Assembly: GCA_029207755.1 (NCBI GenBank) | Contig: JARCOQ010000002.1 | Span: 56,013,172 to 56,077,171, forward strand | Reading direction: 5' to 3' | Origin: Chamaea fasciata | Lineage: Eukaryota; Chordata; Aves; Passeriformes; Sylviidae | Length of the DNA: 64,000 nucleotides | Shown here: positions 51,627 to 64,000 of the stretch, in pieces | Numbering within the stretch: position 1 is the first letter of the stretch | How the letters are laid out: each line of letters begins with the position of its first letter | The notes under the pieces: generated by a model | Databases searched by the model: none | Told to the model about the DNA's origin: nothing | What the model saw: only the letters and a program-made list of their open reading frames with translations | Position numbers and translations under genes: made by a program

Positions 51627-53569
51627 CACAAAAGAAGCCAACAGAAGACTAAATAGAAGAAACAGGATTAGAGGGTATTTCTAAAGTGAATTATCACTAA
51701 AGGCTCAGGTCTGTTGCCCACACACAGGTATTTAGAAGCACTTGATGTTCCCTGTAGAGCCCTGCCTGGACTCCATCTCCTGGCCAGCAGCTCCCTCATA
51801 GTCTTTGTGTCCTACCCCTAAGTACACCTTGGATGTCTCAGACACCACATAGCATCTATGTTTAGGCAGCCTAATCCCTAAACCACAAATGTTTGATATT
51901 CAGGTCCAGACTGTAGACACATAAATATACTTTCTAAATGTGGGTGTCTTTGTGTGATCCAGCTCCCATTATAGCAGGTGGAGACCAGTCCATAGGGCCA
52001 GAGGAGTCTGGAGAGCTGTTCTGCTCTCCCTAAAACAGACACCTGTGTCTGGCTGGTTGAGCAGCCCCCCTGACTCTGAGGATGGGGCTGACTTTACCCA
52101 AAGCTCACTTTACCCAACCAGCAGCTTGTGCATGGCTGGGAGATCAGTGCTTAGACCTAGGAAGTGTTCACAGCTAAGAACTAAATCCTGCCCTGAAAAC
52201 CCAATCATCTTCTGTGAGAAGCTCTTGGTGAGAAGGAAGGTTCCAAGCTGAAACCTTTATTCCACACAGTCTCATGCTTTTCTGAATTTCAGTGGCATCA
52301 GCTGTGAGGAATTCAGCCCATGAAGAGGTCTCTGCAAGTATTGCCTGACAGATTATACCTGGTGGGCTTTGCAATATGCCACAGAAATAGAGGTAGAGGG
52401 GCTGTGGTGACATGAGATGCCCATTAATACATCCTCCAGTAAACAACCCTCAAGTCAAACGTGCAAGGCCAGCAGAGAGGAAGCACCCTGGACAACAGGG
52501 TGCTACAACAGCTCCAGGGGTCTTGGCTTCAGCTGCCATTCAGAGGATTGCAGATCTGGCAAGGGCTGTTGAAAGTATCCTTTTAATCCACATAGAAAGA
52601 AAAGCTGCTAAAAGCTGTTGTCCACTCGATGGATCTGTTCTCCAGGGTTATTCAAAGGTATCACTGCTTTTCTTGGCATTCCATTGATCTAGTGGAATGC
52701 AGCATACCTGCAGGGTCCCTGTGAAAAGGTGTATTAGCTCTATTAACACCACCAAGAAAACCCATGGGAAAGATGCAACAAGTTACAAAAGCAAGTCATT
52801 ACTGTGTTTTGCATATAACAGGCCTTCCACAGGACCAGATAAGATTTCTCTTTGTTAATCTCCTACTACTCTATGCCTAAAAGGGTCATTTTTAAAGATT
52901 TGAGATACATTTAAAAACCCCAGAAAATTAAGGGCTAACCCATGACCCAAAGTCAAAAATATTTGCCACTACCTGAAAGCTAATTCATAACAATCACTCA
53001 TGCTTCCATTTTCAGAACAAGTACTCCAAGGAGCAGCAAGAGGCATTGACAGCAACAGAACAAGACAAAAAGGGGGAAAGAAAAAGAAAACATTTCCTGT
53101 TGTCCACCTCCTGCAGTACAGAGCAATGGCTTGCGGTATTGGGTGCTGAAAGATAGTGTCTACCATTAAATGTGCAAAGAGAAGAAACATGGTAAGTAGC
53201 TGGGGAGAATGGGGATTTTTTCCTTCTTTCACTTACTAGTTCACGTGATTCATATGTCTGTGTAGTGTGAATACCAATATTAAATACCTGCATATCAACA
53301 ATAAAATAAACAATTTCTGAAAAGTTTCTGCAAGCCCTCTGAAATTCAACATGACAATATCCAGGAAACAAACAAACAAACAGGAGAGGAAGGAAAGTGT
53401 TTCATTTTCTCCCAATCTACAAATGTTATTGATTTCTTAGCTACCCAGTCTTGTGTATTCTTTACTGTGACAGACTTTTGTCTTGTGAATACCTTCCACT
53501 ATTTTGATAAACTCAATAAAATTTTCATCTACTCTGACAATATTCCTAACACCTATTTACTTATCTTGT

Positions 53570-53645
53570 TTTCTTTTTTTTTATTATTATTTTTTTTTAT
53601 TAATAATGTAGCTCTAAATTGAAGGTTTATAAACTTTTTTTTTAA
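53570..53645. repeat. T-rich low-complexity stretch
   Basis: TTTTCTTTTTTTTATTATTA and a second T10 run at 53636-53645. No further structure is seen. Confidence 0.8.
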
Positions 53646-55415
53646 TGGGGAAAGGAAATTTTGGGGAGTCTCTACTGCATTTGAAAATGCCTTCAAAATA
53701 TACCTCACATTTGAGAACACAACACCCAAAGGAGAATAAAGTACAAGTCTGGTCTTGCATAGGGCCCAGGGGAGTGACTCATGTGCTTTAAGTTGATCCA
53801 TATTCTGTGTTTGGCTGGTTACTGAAGCATCCAATTTTCAGAATGAAGCCCCCCCTGAAAATAGGTGGATGACAGTACATGATATTGAATCCATATTTAT
53901 TAATTATTTTGATACTACACTTCTTTTAAAATAATGTTTCCAGAACTGGCTGTTTCAGTATTTATTCTGAATACCACATGCAATGTTCAGCCAGGCAGAC
54001 ACTGAGGCATCAGTATTAAACTGAAAATATGAATGTCCGCTCCATGTATTTCCTTTCCTTTGTTTCACATCTTAGGCACATGCTTACTCAATGTTCACTG
54101 TGGATTTCTGACATATCTTTCCAAAGTCCCAAAAAACTACTTGGTGTGACTATGCTGTTGAATACAGGCTTCCTTCCCATCAGTAGGGAGGCCTCTAACT
54201 CTTCCTAGGAAATACCAGTAACCATGACAATTAAATAATTATTTTGGTTATGCTTAATTCTACAAGAAAAAAACAGAGAGTGTGCAGATAAAACTTTTTA
54301 AGGAAAGAGGATCTGAGTGGTCTCAGCAAAGTTTGCACCTTGTTTAAATATATATCTTTTTACATTAAAAAGTAGTCATTCAAAGCACCTCGGCTAACAG
54401 TTTGCTGCCTGGTTTGAGGCAGTTTAACCTTAAGGTGTGGCAAGCTCTGGAAACTTAGTGACTCACTGAATAATAACCAGCTACAACATAAAACATCAGC
54501 CTACACACAATTTTCCAACCTCATTCTGTAAATCTTTTACTTGAAAAGAAAAATAAAACAATTATCTCATTTAGTCTGTTTTTAATCTTTATGGCAAAAA
54601 GTAATATACTTAAGGAATATTATTCTTTCTTGAAAACATACTAAGATACTAAAGAAAATCACAAACAAGGCCTTGGAAACTTCTTTGAAGTTTTACTCTC
54701 CATTTCTTCATTTTAACTTTATTTTAAAGTGATATAATATTCAAGTAACTACAGCACAGAAAAATAAACTTGTAATATCTGTGGCATTATTATTATTGGC
54801 AAAAAGAGCAAGAATGGGGCACATAGATATTTAGAATAATAATACAAGAAAAGCCCACAGAAAATACATATTTTCTTTATTCTTCCATACAGGATAAGTG
54901 TTATGTTACCTCCTACCACCCCCATGTGAATAAAATTTGTTTGCAGAAATATTCCAGATTACTCCAGACACATGAACAAATGAAGAATGCTGCTAGCTCT
55001 CAAGGCTTCACCTCACTAAATTCCCTTTTTCCAATGGGAAATCAACATTTCTGAGAAGTGAGAAGGAGGAAGAGACAAGGGAAAGGCAGAAAATCTCACC
55101 CAAAACTGTAGTTAAGATGTGGCTGGATGCACATCTGGATCGGAGAACTGCAACGTGCTCCTAGAGTCTCTGTTCAGGATTTAGTGTCTACATACATGGG
55201 CACATAAATCCATACAGCCTCGAGTGAGAATGGAGTAAGGTCGCCCCCAGACACAAATATTATCCATTTACTAGAATGCAGTTGGGTTAACAGTGACATT
55301 CAGGATAGGATCTTCTCTCCTGGAGCTGCTCCAAATGCTTTGCCAAGAAAAATAAGGTTGTTCAAAGGTAAGAGAAGATGGGTCTGGTGGGAAATATCTC
55401 CACAGCTGATAGACT

Positions 55416-56480
55416 GTGGGGGGTTGACCCTGGTTGGATGCCAGGTGCCCACTAAAGCTGCTCCATCGCTCCCTTCTTCAGCTGGACAGGGGAGAGAAAA
55501 CCTAACAAATATAACACTCATGGGTCATGGTAAGGGCGGGGGAGATCAGTAACCAGTTACCATCATGGGCAAAACAGACTCATCTTAGGAAAATCAATTG
55601 AATTTATTACCAACCAAATCAGAGGAAGAAAATGAGAAATAAAAGCCAATAATAAAATACCTCGCCCCCACCTCTCCCTTCTTCCCAGGCTCAACTTCAC
55701 ATGCAAATACCCCCCCTCCTCTTGCCCCACAGCAAAGGGATATGGGGAATGGGAGTTTGGTCATTTCATCACATGTTTTCTCTGCTACTCTTTCTTCCTT
55801 AAAGGGGTGGACTCCTCTGCCCCTCCTCCAGCATGGATCCCTCCCACAGGAGATAGCACGCCAAAAACTTCTCTAGTGCACATCCTTCTCCTGTGCTCTA
55901 GTTGTGCATGAACTGTTTCAGCATGGACCCCTCCCATGGGGTACAGTGAGGGTCCCCCATAGGATCACAAGTCCTCCCAGCAAACAAGCCCCAGTGTGGG
56001 GTCCTTTCTCCATAGGGCCACAGTCCTTACAGATTTCTCTTCCAGCATGGACTTCCCATGAGTTCACAGCTTCCCCCATGCATCCTGCTCTGGTGTAGGG
56101 TTCTCCATGGGCTGCAGATGGATCTCTGCTCCCCCTGGGACCCCCATGGGCTGCACCAGAGGCTGCAGGGGAATCTCAGCTCCAGTGCCTGGAGCAGCTC
56201 CTTCTCCTCCTTATTCACTGATCTGTGCGTGTCTGCAGCGCTGTTTCTCCCACAGACTCTCATTCCTGTTCCCAGCTGCTTCTGTGCAGCACTTTTTCCT
56301 CTTTATAGCTCTGTTGTCCCAGAGACACTGCCACCATCAATGATGGACTCAGACTGGGCCAGTGGTGTGTCCATGGACCCACTTGCCACAGACTCTATTG
56401 GACACGGCAGGAGCTTCTGGCAGCTTCTCACAGAAGTCACCCCTGTAGCCCCCCAATACCAAAACCTTGTTATGCAAGCC
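55416..56480 (-). mobile_element. Solo LTR of an endogenous retrovirus (bird family)
   Basis: I recognise this as a common bird LTR in antisense view. On the minus strand, a TATAAA box is at 56307-56302, a long transcribed part carries degenerate tandem units built around CCATGCTGGAG and CCCATGGG (55826-56110), AATAAA is at 55608-55603, and the 3' end reads CCAGGGTCAACCCCCCACA at about 55416. No retroviral coding sequence flanks it. The right edge is uncertain: GGGGCTACAGGGGT at about 56440 is still LTR-like and the limit may be up to 100 bp further. The 168-codon open frame inside it is not a protein. The family name is not certain. Confidence 0.75.
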
Positions 56481-59400
56481 AAATACAGGCATATGCTTTG
56501 CAAAAAGACCAGAGAAATGATTGAAGGGATGTCTTCCAAAGAAGAAGCCTTTTATCAGTACTGAACCAGCTCGTCCTACTCAGAACTAAAGTTAGGAGCA
56601 CAACCGTGAAGCATCAGTTTTCCTTTTCTCTATGACCTTCGATACCACAAAATATACTTATTTTGAAAGACTCTGGGATATAATTCACTGTTGCATTCTG
56701 TATCCCGTTTCCAGATGCCAAAATGCAGCCATTTCCAGTTTCTATTTCAGAATTTAGCTGAAAAGGTTTGGGAGGCAATTTTCTTTCAGGTTAAGAGCCT
56801 CACCTCTCTTGGCTTGACTTCCTTTACTGACAAGCCTTTGGTTCCTGTCTTGGACAGCTTCTTCTACCAGATTATACCAAATGAAGGGATTAATCAGTGG
56901 CAGAAAAATAAATAAATGCAGACTCTCCACAGAGTTTAAATTCTTTTTAAAAAGGAGATTTTTGAGTCCAACATCAACTGCCTAATTTTGGTAGGAAGCA
57001 TGAGGTTACTCCAGAGAGGGGAGGCAGTAAACCATGTATTTGTGGCATTCAGATTGGTGATACAATCATGTAGCTCCAAAACTGGAATAATCCGCACTGC
57101 CAAAAGCTACAGAATTAAGTGTGATGCAGATGATGAACAGAGGTGCAGAAACGCAGCAGACTGATCATTTTCAGTGTTGCTCCACTATGTGCCAAGTGTA
57201 CAATGAGGTAATATTGGAGCCCAGCACTTTCTAGAAAGAAGCATAAAGGCACAGTTTGCCAGTTTACAGACTGGGAAGTATTAAATACACCGAAGTGTCA
57301 AACTCATCCTTTCAGGGTCAATGTTTTTCTCACAATGTTTTTCCCATGACTTTTCGATACCTGTGTTAAAATACCAGGTGAAATTGCATGGCTAATTTAA
57401 CAAAACTTCCTTGCCTTGGCATGTGTGAACCAGGTGACTGCATGTGCAGAACCCCTAAAGCAGCCAAGAGACCACAAAGGCAGTCAGCCTATGCCTGTAA
57501 TTACTTTAACAGCACAGACACCGTCTGCACAGGCTGTATTTTGTCCTTTGGTATTTACTATATGAATGTTATATGTTAAAAGAAATGAGGAAAGAAAAAA
57601 AAAAAAAAAACCAAACAACAAAACAGAAGTTTTCCAAGACTATGGAATGACTTACATAAGGGTTTGGGGGCTTGGACCCCAAATGCAGGAAACAATGTTC
57701 TGTTCTGGTTTTAAATTTAAAAAGAAAAAAAAAGCAACTCTAAATATTCCAAATTTATAGATGGCACAGGGTATTACGCTCTGCAGCATCTCACATAAAT
57801 TTTGCTTGTGGCCATCTTGAACGCCTCCAGCTCCAGATACACTGTAATTACCCCAACCCATGTGATGCAGCATGTGCTTTCCTCTGCTAAAGGATAAATT
57901 CTTTTCCATACAGCAGTTTCCTAGCAGTATAGTCCATGTGCCATAAAGCTCATTCTGAATACAGTAGGAGTATGTCAGGCCAATGCAAAAGGAAAGCAAT
58001 TAATCAGGATAGTTTGCAGCCTTTGAATTTCCTAGACATATTTAATACAAAGCTTACATAGACACTGTAAGAAGAGCTAAGCCGTTTCCTACATGCTCAT
58101 ATAAAATCATTAATTTGTGTGCTCAGTGCAAGAGCACCACAAAACACACACATTCAGTTAGAATGGCATTAAAAAGCAGATGTATTAATACATTAAAAAG
58201 GAATTAAAGTATAGTCCCCCAAGATATAGGTAAATCCTTAAGAGAATCAAATCTGTAATCGAAATTGAAATGAAGATTGCTTTGACAAAGCATGATAAGC
58301 TTCAAGGATTTAACGGCAATGATCTAAGAAAGGGAAAGTGCTCAATAGTCCGCCTTTCCTCAGCCAAAGAAAATACAGACAAAGGCAGCAAGCTACAGCT
58401 ACAACATGAAGTCAAAAGATGTAAAGAAGCCCATGCAAATATTTACTGCTGAGTTTGAAAGAAAGCTATTGCAAATTGCTATCAAATGTGGGAAAGTCTG
58501 CCCCAAAAATCCCAAGAGTCTGAACTCTCTAACTAAGCAAGCCAGATTTCCAGTCCCAAAAGTGTAAATATTTTTAAGTGCAGTGAAAATACTGTAGAAT
58601 GTTAATATGTTTATTTTTATAAGTGCCAAGTCACTATGGTTTTCAAAATTAATAAATTTAAGCCTAAAAAAATGTCCATCATGCTTAAATTTAGCAGCAT
58701 GGAACAGGTCTGTTGGTATGTAATATCTGGAATTAAATATGCACTCCTAGTGGGACTTGGTTGCCTAAATGGATAAATTCCTTTGAAGCATTTCTAGGTA
58801 TTGATTGTCCAAATTTTAGCTTAATGAAATACTAGGGAGGAAGGCAGTGAGTAATTTTATAGGTACATGTTTGCATTATAAGCAATGGACAAGGGGAGTA
58901 AAGTTTTATCATGGATTTAAATATATCTATGCTATCCCAGTGAGGCTATTTTTAATAATAAAATTAAACTGTTAACTGTTAAAATTTCTGTCGCTTAAGC
59001 TGTAAGACTGCAAGCTTTACCATAACAACAGAACAATTATAGGAGCAAGAAAAGAGTGCCTAAAGAAGATTTGCCAAAACTGGAAGTAGTTACATCCCCT
59101 TCATAAGTGCACACACAAATGTGTAGGAGCACAGAAAACAATCAATTGAGGCACTTGCATATTTAAACCTCTGCTTTTTTTCAAATATGCAATTGCAGAG
59201 GAGTCAAATCTCTTCATTACGTAAAGCTGCAGTTGAAAAATCAGTGACCTGTGGGATACATGACAGGGAGCTGACAGAAATTCCACCACTTTCAGAACAT
59301 CATATTGTGTAGTTTTTTCCTATTTTTTAAAAGATATCTTTCTTTCAAAAGGTACAGAGACACTTGTGGGGTTGTGAAGTAATTGAAAAGGGTAACATAT

Positions 59401-62400
59401 GAAACATTAACACTGTAGTGTATGAAACATTTGAATTGATGCCTAATTATTCATTTATTTTAAAGTTCATCTTTTCACCAGTAAACAAAGAGGAAGAAGA
59501 AAACCAAAGCCATCTTTGCTAAAGTTCCTTTGGATGCACATTCATGTTTCGCCTGCTTGTTTTGAAAAGCTGTCCATAAATTCTGTCCAAGTGGCATTGT
59601 GGCTCCAGGGTTCCTAGAAGTAAGAGATAACAAAACACTCCTAGATCACTCAGTTCATCTCACTGCTAATGTCAGACAAAATAACAACAAAATAACAGCT
59701 CTTACTGCCAGGAAGTTTCTCTTAACAGCTACCAATGGCATTTTCTCTCGCTGTTTCACTCCCTTGTGTATGCCTTGTTCACAAGCTTGAGTTATTCCCT
59801 CATTTTCTGATATTCCACATACCCAGTGACATGTGGCTGTAGTGTAAAGCTACCCTCCACTGGCCACCCATACTGTGCTAACCTCAGACATTTGGAAATC
59901 ATAAGGTGCGACCCCAAAACTACAACTGCTTTAGAAGAAACCCCAAATTTTTTAAAGCTATCCAGTTGAATTCTCTTTATTCAACATTCTAGGCTCTTGG
60001 GATTTGCAGTTTAAAATGGGGTTTTTATGCAGCTCTGAGTGCTTGGACTTCTCAATATGTTTTTAAGTGAAAGCTTTGATTTTGTGCATTTGCTCAATAG
60101 AAAGATAAAGCTAAAAAGGTATGAATTCTTAAGATTTGCAAAATATTTACAAGTTTTGGAAGTATCTTACCCTTTTTTCTGCATTTTCCCAATATTTCTG
60201 AATTTATCAAGAAATACTGCCCAGCCCTTCTGGCAGATACAAGGACTTTATGATTGCTGTCATATAAACTTGGCACTTTACTCTGCATTTCCAAGACTCA
60301 CGTTTACTGCAGAAACAATTTCCTGGGAGTTTCCTGCGTCTGTGGAGGGAGAGGGGAGGTGACAGCCAACTTCTTGTGAGAGGCTCAGTCTAGTTCCTTC
60401 TTCATACAGTTCTGATTTTACTAAAACAGATTAATCGCTTGAGCTTGTGCTCACCTTATTCCAAGCTGTCTATCAGCTGCCAGTCTCTAGACCGTATCCC
60501 ACCACCTCCCATTTTTAATGAAGACTTTTATTTTCCTATGAGCGCAGAATGGAAATAACAATTGAAACCTCAGAAGTTGCCACACAGCAAATTTTTTCTG
60601 GCAGCTCTGTTCACATGGGAATTTTCAAAGAGCCTTTAGTAGTCTTAAATCCAGAAATATTCCCATGTATTTGTGATTTTCATCCGCAATGGTCAACAGT
60701 TTCCATGAACTGCAGTGTAGGAGTAAGTCTGTCCAGAGGAAGATCACTGCCTGCTTTCCCAAACCTTTGAAGGAATAAATGAAAGAGCCGTCTCTGAGGA
60801 GGGTTTCTGTCTCTGCTTGTTTCCAACAAGAAGAAATCCTATCCCGCTGTCTCGGTTAGGACGACACTTCCCCCTTTTCTATGTCCATTCCCGACAAGGA
60901 TGAAAAAATCAGCAGAAAACCACAGCTGGATGCTGGCTTGGTCCAGAAGTGTTGTCTGGGTGGAAGGAAGGAGGAACCAAGAGGGGACAGGGAATTAGCT
61001 GGGCAAGAGAGAGCAGGATTTAGGGACACAGGGATGTGTGGAGCAAGAAAACAGATTGCACAAGGGAAAGCGGATGGAGCTCCAGCGAGAAGTGAGTAGA
61101 ATGATTTGGTGGGGGCAGGACCAAACTGCCAGAGCAGCTGAAAAGTGGCAGCTAAGTGAAAAAGCCATGCAGGAAGAAATGACAGATTTACAGTCTTAAT
61201 TACAAGCCGTGAACAGGATCTACTTTCCTAGACAGCGGGCGAAATGGCTGGACCTGCATGGACACATTTGCCTCGCAATCCCTAAGCCAGCAGAACAACA
61301 GCGGGATGAGTTTGCACATTTCCTTCTCACATCCTGGATTTTAAGACTGATCTCCGAGGATCTGAAGGCGGTAACAGCATAATGACAAGACTGAGGATGC
61401 CCAAATGACAATTTCAGTTTATATTATTAAAACACCTGTGTGCCAGCTGCTGTTCAGACAAGTCCTCAAGTGTTCCAGCTGGAAATGTTTCTGATCCAGG
61501 AAAGACTGAGGTGCTTGGGGAAAAGGGAATTTCTCTTAATAGGGAAAAAAATGTATTTCAAAGTTTTAGAACCATGAGCTGTCATTTTGGCCAGGATTTT
61601 ATGGGGTCCAGAAAAGATCCGTTATAAGAGACAAATTGGGGATATCTGATACAACAAAGTGGAAAGTGTCATATTTTTATTGAATAAAAACAAACTTTCC
61701 TTCATAACCGAACATTGAGTTTTGATAAAATTTTGATGTGCACAGGAAAAATCTATTGTGTTCCACATGGGAATGTCCTTAAGTCAAGAGAGTGAGTGCT
61801 GAGACTTCTAAATGACTTTTTACTATTCCCCACCTTCTGTTAAATGGGATTAACATCAAGCTAGGGAGTTTCGCTTACTTGCATCAGAAAACCTCATTCA
61901 CATACCAAGATGTCAGAGCACATCAGGAAACCCTGAATTGCGCAAAGCCACAAGTAGCCTACTGTGCATTATATTTTTACTATGATGAATTAATACATAG
62001 TGGTTTTCTCTATTTGTTTCCTGTTCAGTATTGTCTTTAAGAAAAATTACTCACTTGTTTGCTTACATTACTGGAGGGAATGATCACACTCTGCAGAATC
62101 TGAAGGGCAATAATGACACAGAGCATGGAGTCAGGCAGCATTGAAATTCACTAGCAGCTCTACTTCTTTCATTTGGCTGCACTCAGTAAGGAGGTCCTCA
62201 ATGTGGAATTGTACCACCGTTTCTATGGTGATATGTCACATACATATCAGCTCTTTGTGGCATTTGCAACCTTCTGAGGATTCAGTTTAACCTAAGTCAG
62301 TAGGGGTAGATGACTGGAAATGCTCTTGGCAAAGGTGACTGGCTGTGACTGGCTGTGGTTAAATGCTGGTGTGCACAAAGCTTTTGGAAACAATGCAATG

Positions 62401-64000
62401 TGACTCATCACTAGATGGTGTGGGACTTTTCCTCCCTTACTATATCAACATTTGGTTTTATATTGCAATTTGATTTATGTTTCAGTATTTCTAATATTAG
62501 AAATTACTTAAGCAAGGTGTTTCAAGGGAAGATGTCTCCACCACTGTGTCTTGTACTAGAAGGTAGTTACGGTAAGATGAGATGGCAAAATTTTCTGAGA
62601 AGAAGATTTCTGCTTATAATGACTCTAAGAATGACTTTGTGAGAGTGCATGCTTGTCCTTTCCTGTATTACATATAAAACTGTTTGTCAGGGAGTGTGGA
62701 TGACATTGAGTCAGAAAGACACTTTTAACAAGGGACTGCACATCACTGGTTTTATAGCATCATTTGTCAAAGCTGAAGAACAATTTAAGCACAATGACTT
62801 CACATTAATTTGAGAATTCTGAGTCCCTTGAAATCACTTTTTTTTCTCAGAATATTAAAAAATGGAAGTAGGAAAAGAAGTATCCCCCTGTTATAGTAGC
62901 ATGAGGAGTGCACTTTCATCTTTACATGCTGAAAAAATATTGCTAACATCTTTAGATAGCCTGAGCTCATTTCCCAGCAACCAAGTTCATAATTATCAGG
63001 ACAGCTCTGGTCATGGTAGGGAGAGATGTCACATTTCTGAGAAATGTGGAAGAATTGTGATTGTTTCTAGTTGAGTGACAGATACCCTGCCCCAGTGTCA
63101 GAAGTGTAGGCTTGGAAAGCAGAGTTGAGTCCTACCGCTCTAGACTTAGCCTCTGATCAATAAGGATACTTACGGAGAAACCACCCGAAGACACCAACCC
63201 AATCCTAAAATCACTTCAGTAAATTGTTCCCCCTTTAATACCAGAAGTTGAAAGGTCACTTCAAGCCAGTCTTCCATATATGCAGGAAAATAAAGCACAT
63301 CAGGCAAAGTTTTCAAAGCATGGTGGAGTCTCTGGCCATGCAGATGTTCTCCAACCAAATGTCCACTCTGGCACCACCAGACCACTCAGCTGTTGGAAAA
63401 TCGATAAGGAGCTGGAAAACTGCTTTACACATGCAGTCAGCGTTCATAACAATACTTTCCTTGCTATTATTTCTGCTTCATCTAATCCACCACAAAATAT
63501 TTGGTCCATCCACTTACTGCGTTTTACTTTTAGCAAAGATTGTAGGCTAAGGGTTGCTTTTGCTTCTCACGTGTTCAATCCACACAGCAAAATGAGGTTC
63601 CTGTTTTGATAGCAGCTACTGATGGTTACAAATAATAGCAAAAATAAACTGCTGCTACTATTTGACATGACCTATTTCCAGATAGGAAATGGTCTATCAT
63701 AGCATAACTGAGAAGATAACCCATTATTAACTTCTGTCTCCAAAACTTCCAAGAAGACTGATTATATGGTTCACCCTGAAACACTGCAATTTCACTAACA
63801 TATTTGTTGAAAGCAATTATAATCTATACAGTGCTTCATAGATCTTGGAATACAATAACTTTAAATGGAGTAAATGGCTTGCATGTTCTGATCTCAATTG
63901 AAATATGACACTGTTATATCTTGAGAGGTTAGCAACAAATCTCTTTCTCCTGGGTAAACAAAGAAAATCATGAGGAGGAGAGAAAAAGAAAATATTTTGA
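56481..64000. other. Intergenic, no gene recognised
   Basis: AT-rich sequence to the window end with no supportable gene. It contains an A14 tract followed by CCAAACAACAAAAC (57596-57625). In mammals the next gene in this direction is AKAP11, but I see none of its exons here. Confidence 0.5.
57596..57625. repeat. Poly(A) followed by CCAAAC-type sequence
   Basis: An A run then CCAAACAACAAAACAG, the same arrangement as at 25154, 27843 and 30001. Confidence 0.85.

Larger units (their letters stand above)
39829..55415. other. Intergenic, no gene recognised
   Basis: A 15.6-kb AT-rich stretch with no supportable gene. It holds the GGGAAA array, several A-rich tracts, the 51343-51381 hairpin and a weak reverse-transcriptase-like peptide near 49.7 kb. 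An open frame at 43962-44240 is preceded by an acceptor-like TTTTATTTTGTAG, but the peptide resembles nothing I know. Confidence 0.5.

Noticed and set aside
56058..56564. 168-codon plus-strand open frame
   Set aside because: It lies inside the antisense solo LTR and reads tandem non-coding units.
1..64000. CRISPR arrays, operons, riboswitches or prokaryotic mobile elements
   Set aside because: The sequence is vertebrate; no spaced identical direct repeats or prokaryotic gene organisation were seen.

Overview
The window reads as bird nuclear DNA. It carries one recognisable gene, CR1 LINE 3' ends terminated by the avian-type ATTCTATG-like tail, two endogenous retrovirus solo LTRs of kinds I associate with passerine-type genomes, a tRNA-Ile-like SINE head and AT-rich non-coding DNA broken by microsatellites. 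Passerine origin is inference; bird origin is much safer.

The gene is TNFSF11 (RANKL), on the minus strand and only partly inside the window. Exon 1 (coding 14510-14728, 73 codons) and exon 2 (6146-6313, 56 codons) are both phase 0 with canonical splice sites, and both match the codon lengths of human TNFSF11 exons 1 and 2. They encode the cytoplasmic tail, the membrane anchor and the upper stalk. I found no trace of the remaining stalk or the receptor-binding TNF domain in 1-6145, so exons 3-5 should lie to the left of position 1. The promoter sits in a CpG island (about 14160-15260) with a TATA box and a CCAAT box that both read inverted relative to the gene.

From about 15.3 kb to 64 kb I recognise no host gene. 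This is the upstream side of TNFSF11, which in mammals is a long gene desert of distal enhancers towards AKAP11. It holds a decayed Penelope-like retroelement (about 16980-18310) with reverse transcriptase and GIY-YIG remnants, a perfect DR3 nuclear-receptor site at 20220-20234 (a candidate vitamin D response element about 5.4 kb upstream of TNFSF11), several CR1 3' ends, a solo LTR at about 55.4-56.5 kb, and simple repeats. The simple repeats include two TTTCCC/GGGAAA arrays on opposite strands (31979-32087 and 45774-45900). Introns 1 and 2 hold an antisense solo LTR (6851-7392), two CR1 fragments, a SINE head and a perfect 13-bp hairpin.

I see no new protein-coding system. The points most worth a second look are the DR3 site in a gene known to respond to vitamin D, the Penelope fossil, and the paired G-rich/C-rich hexamer arrays.
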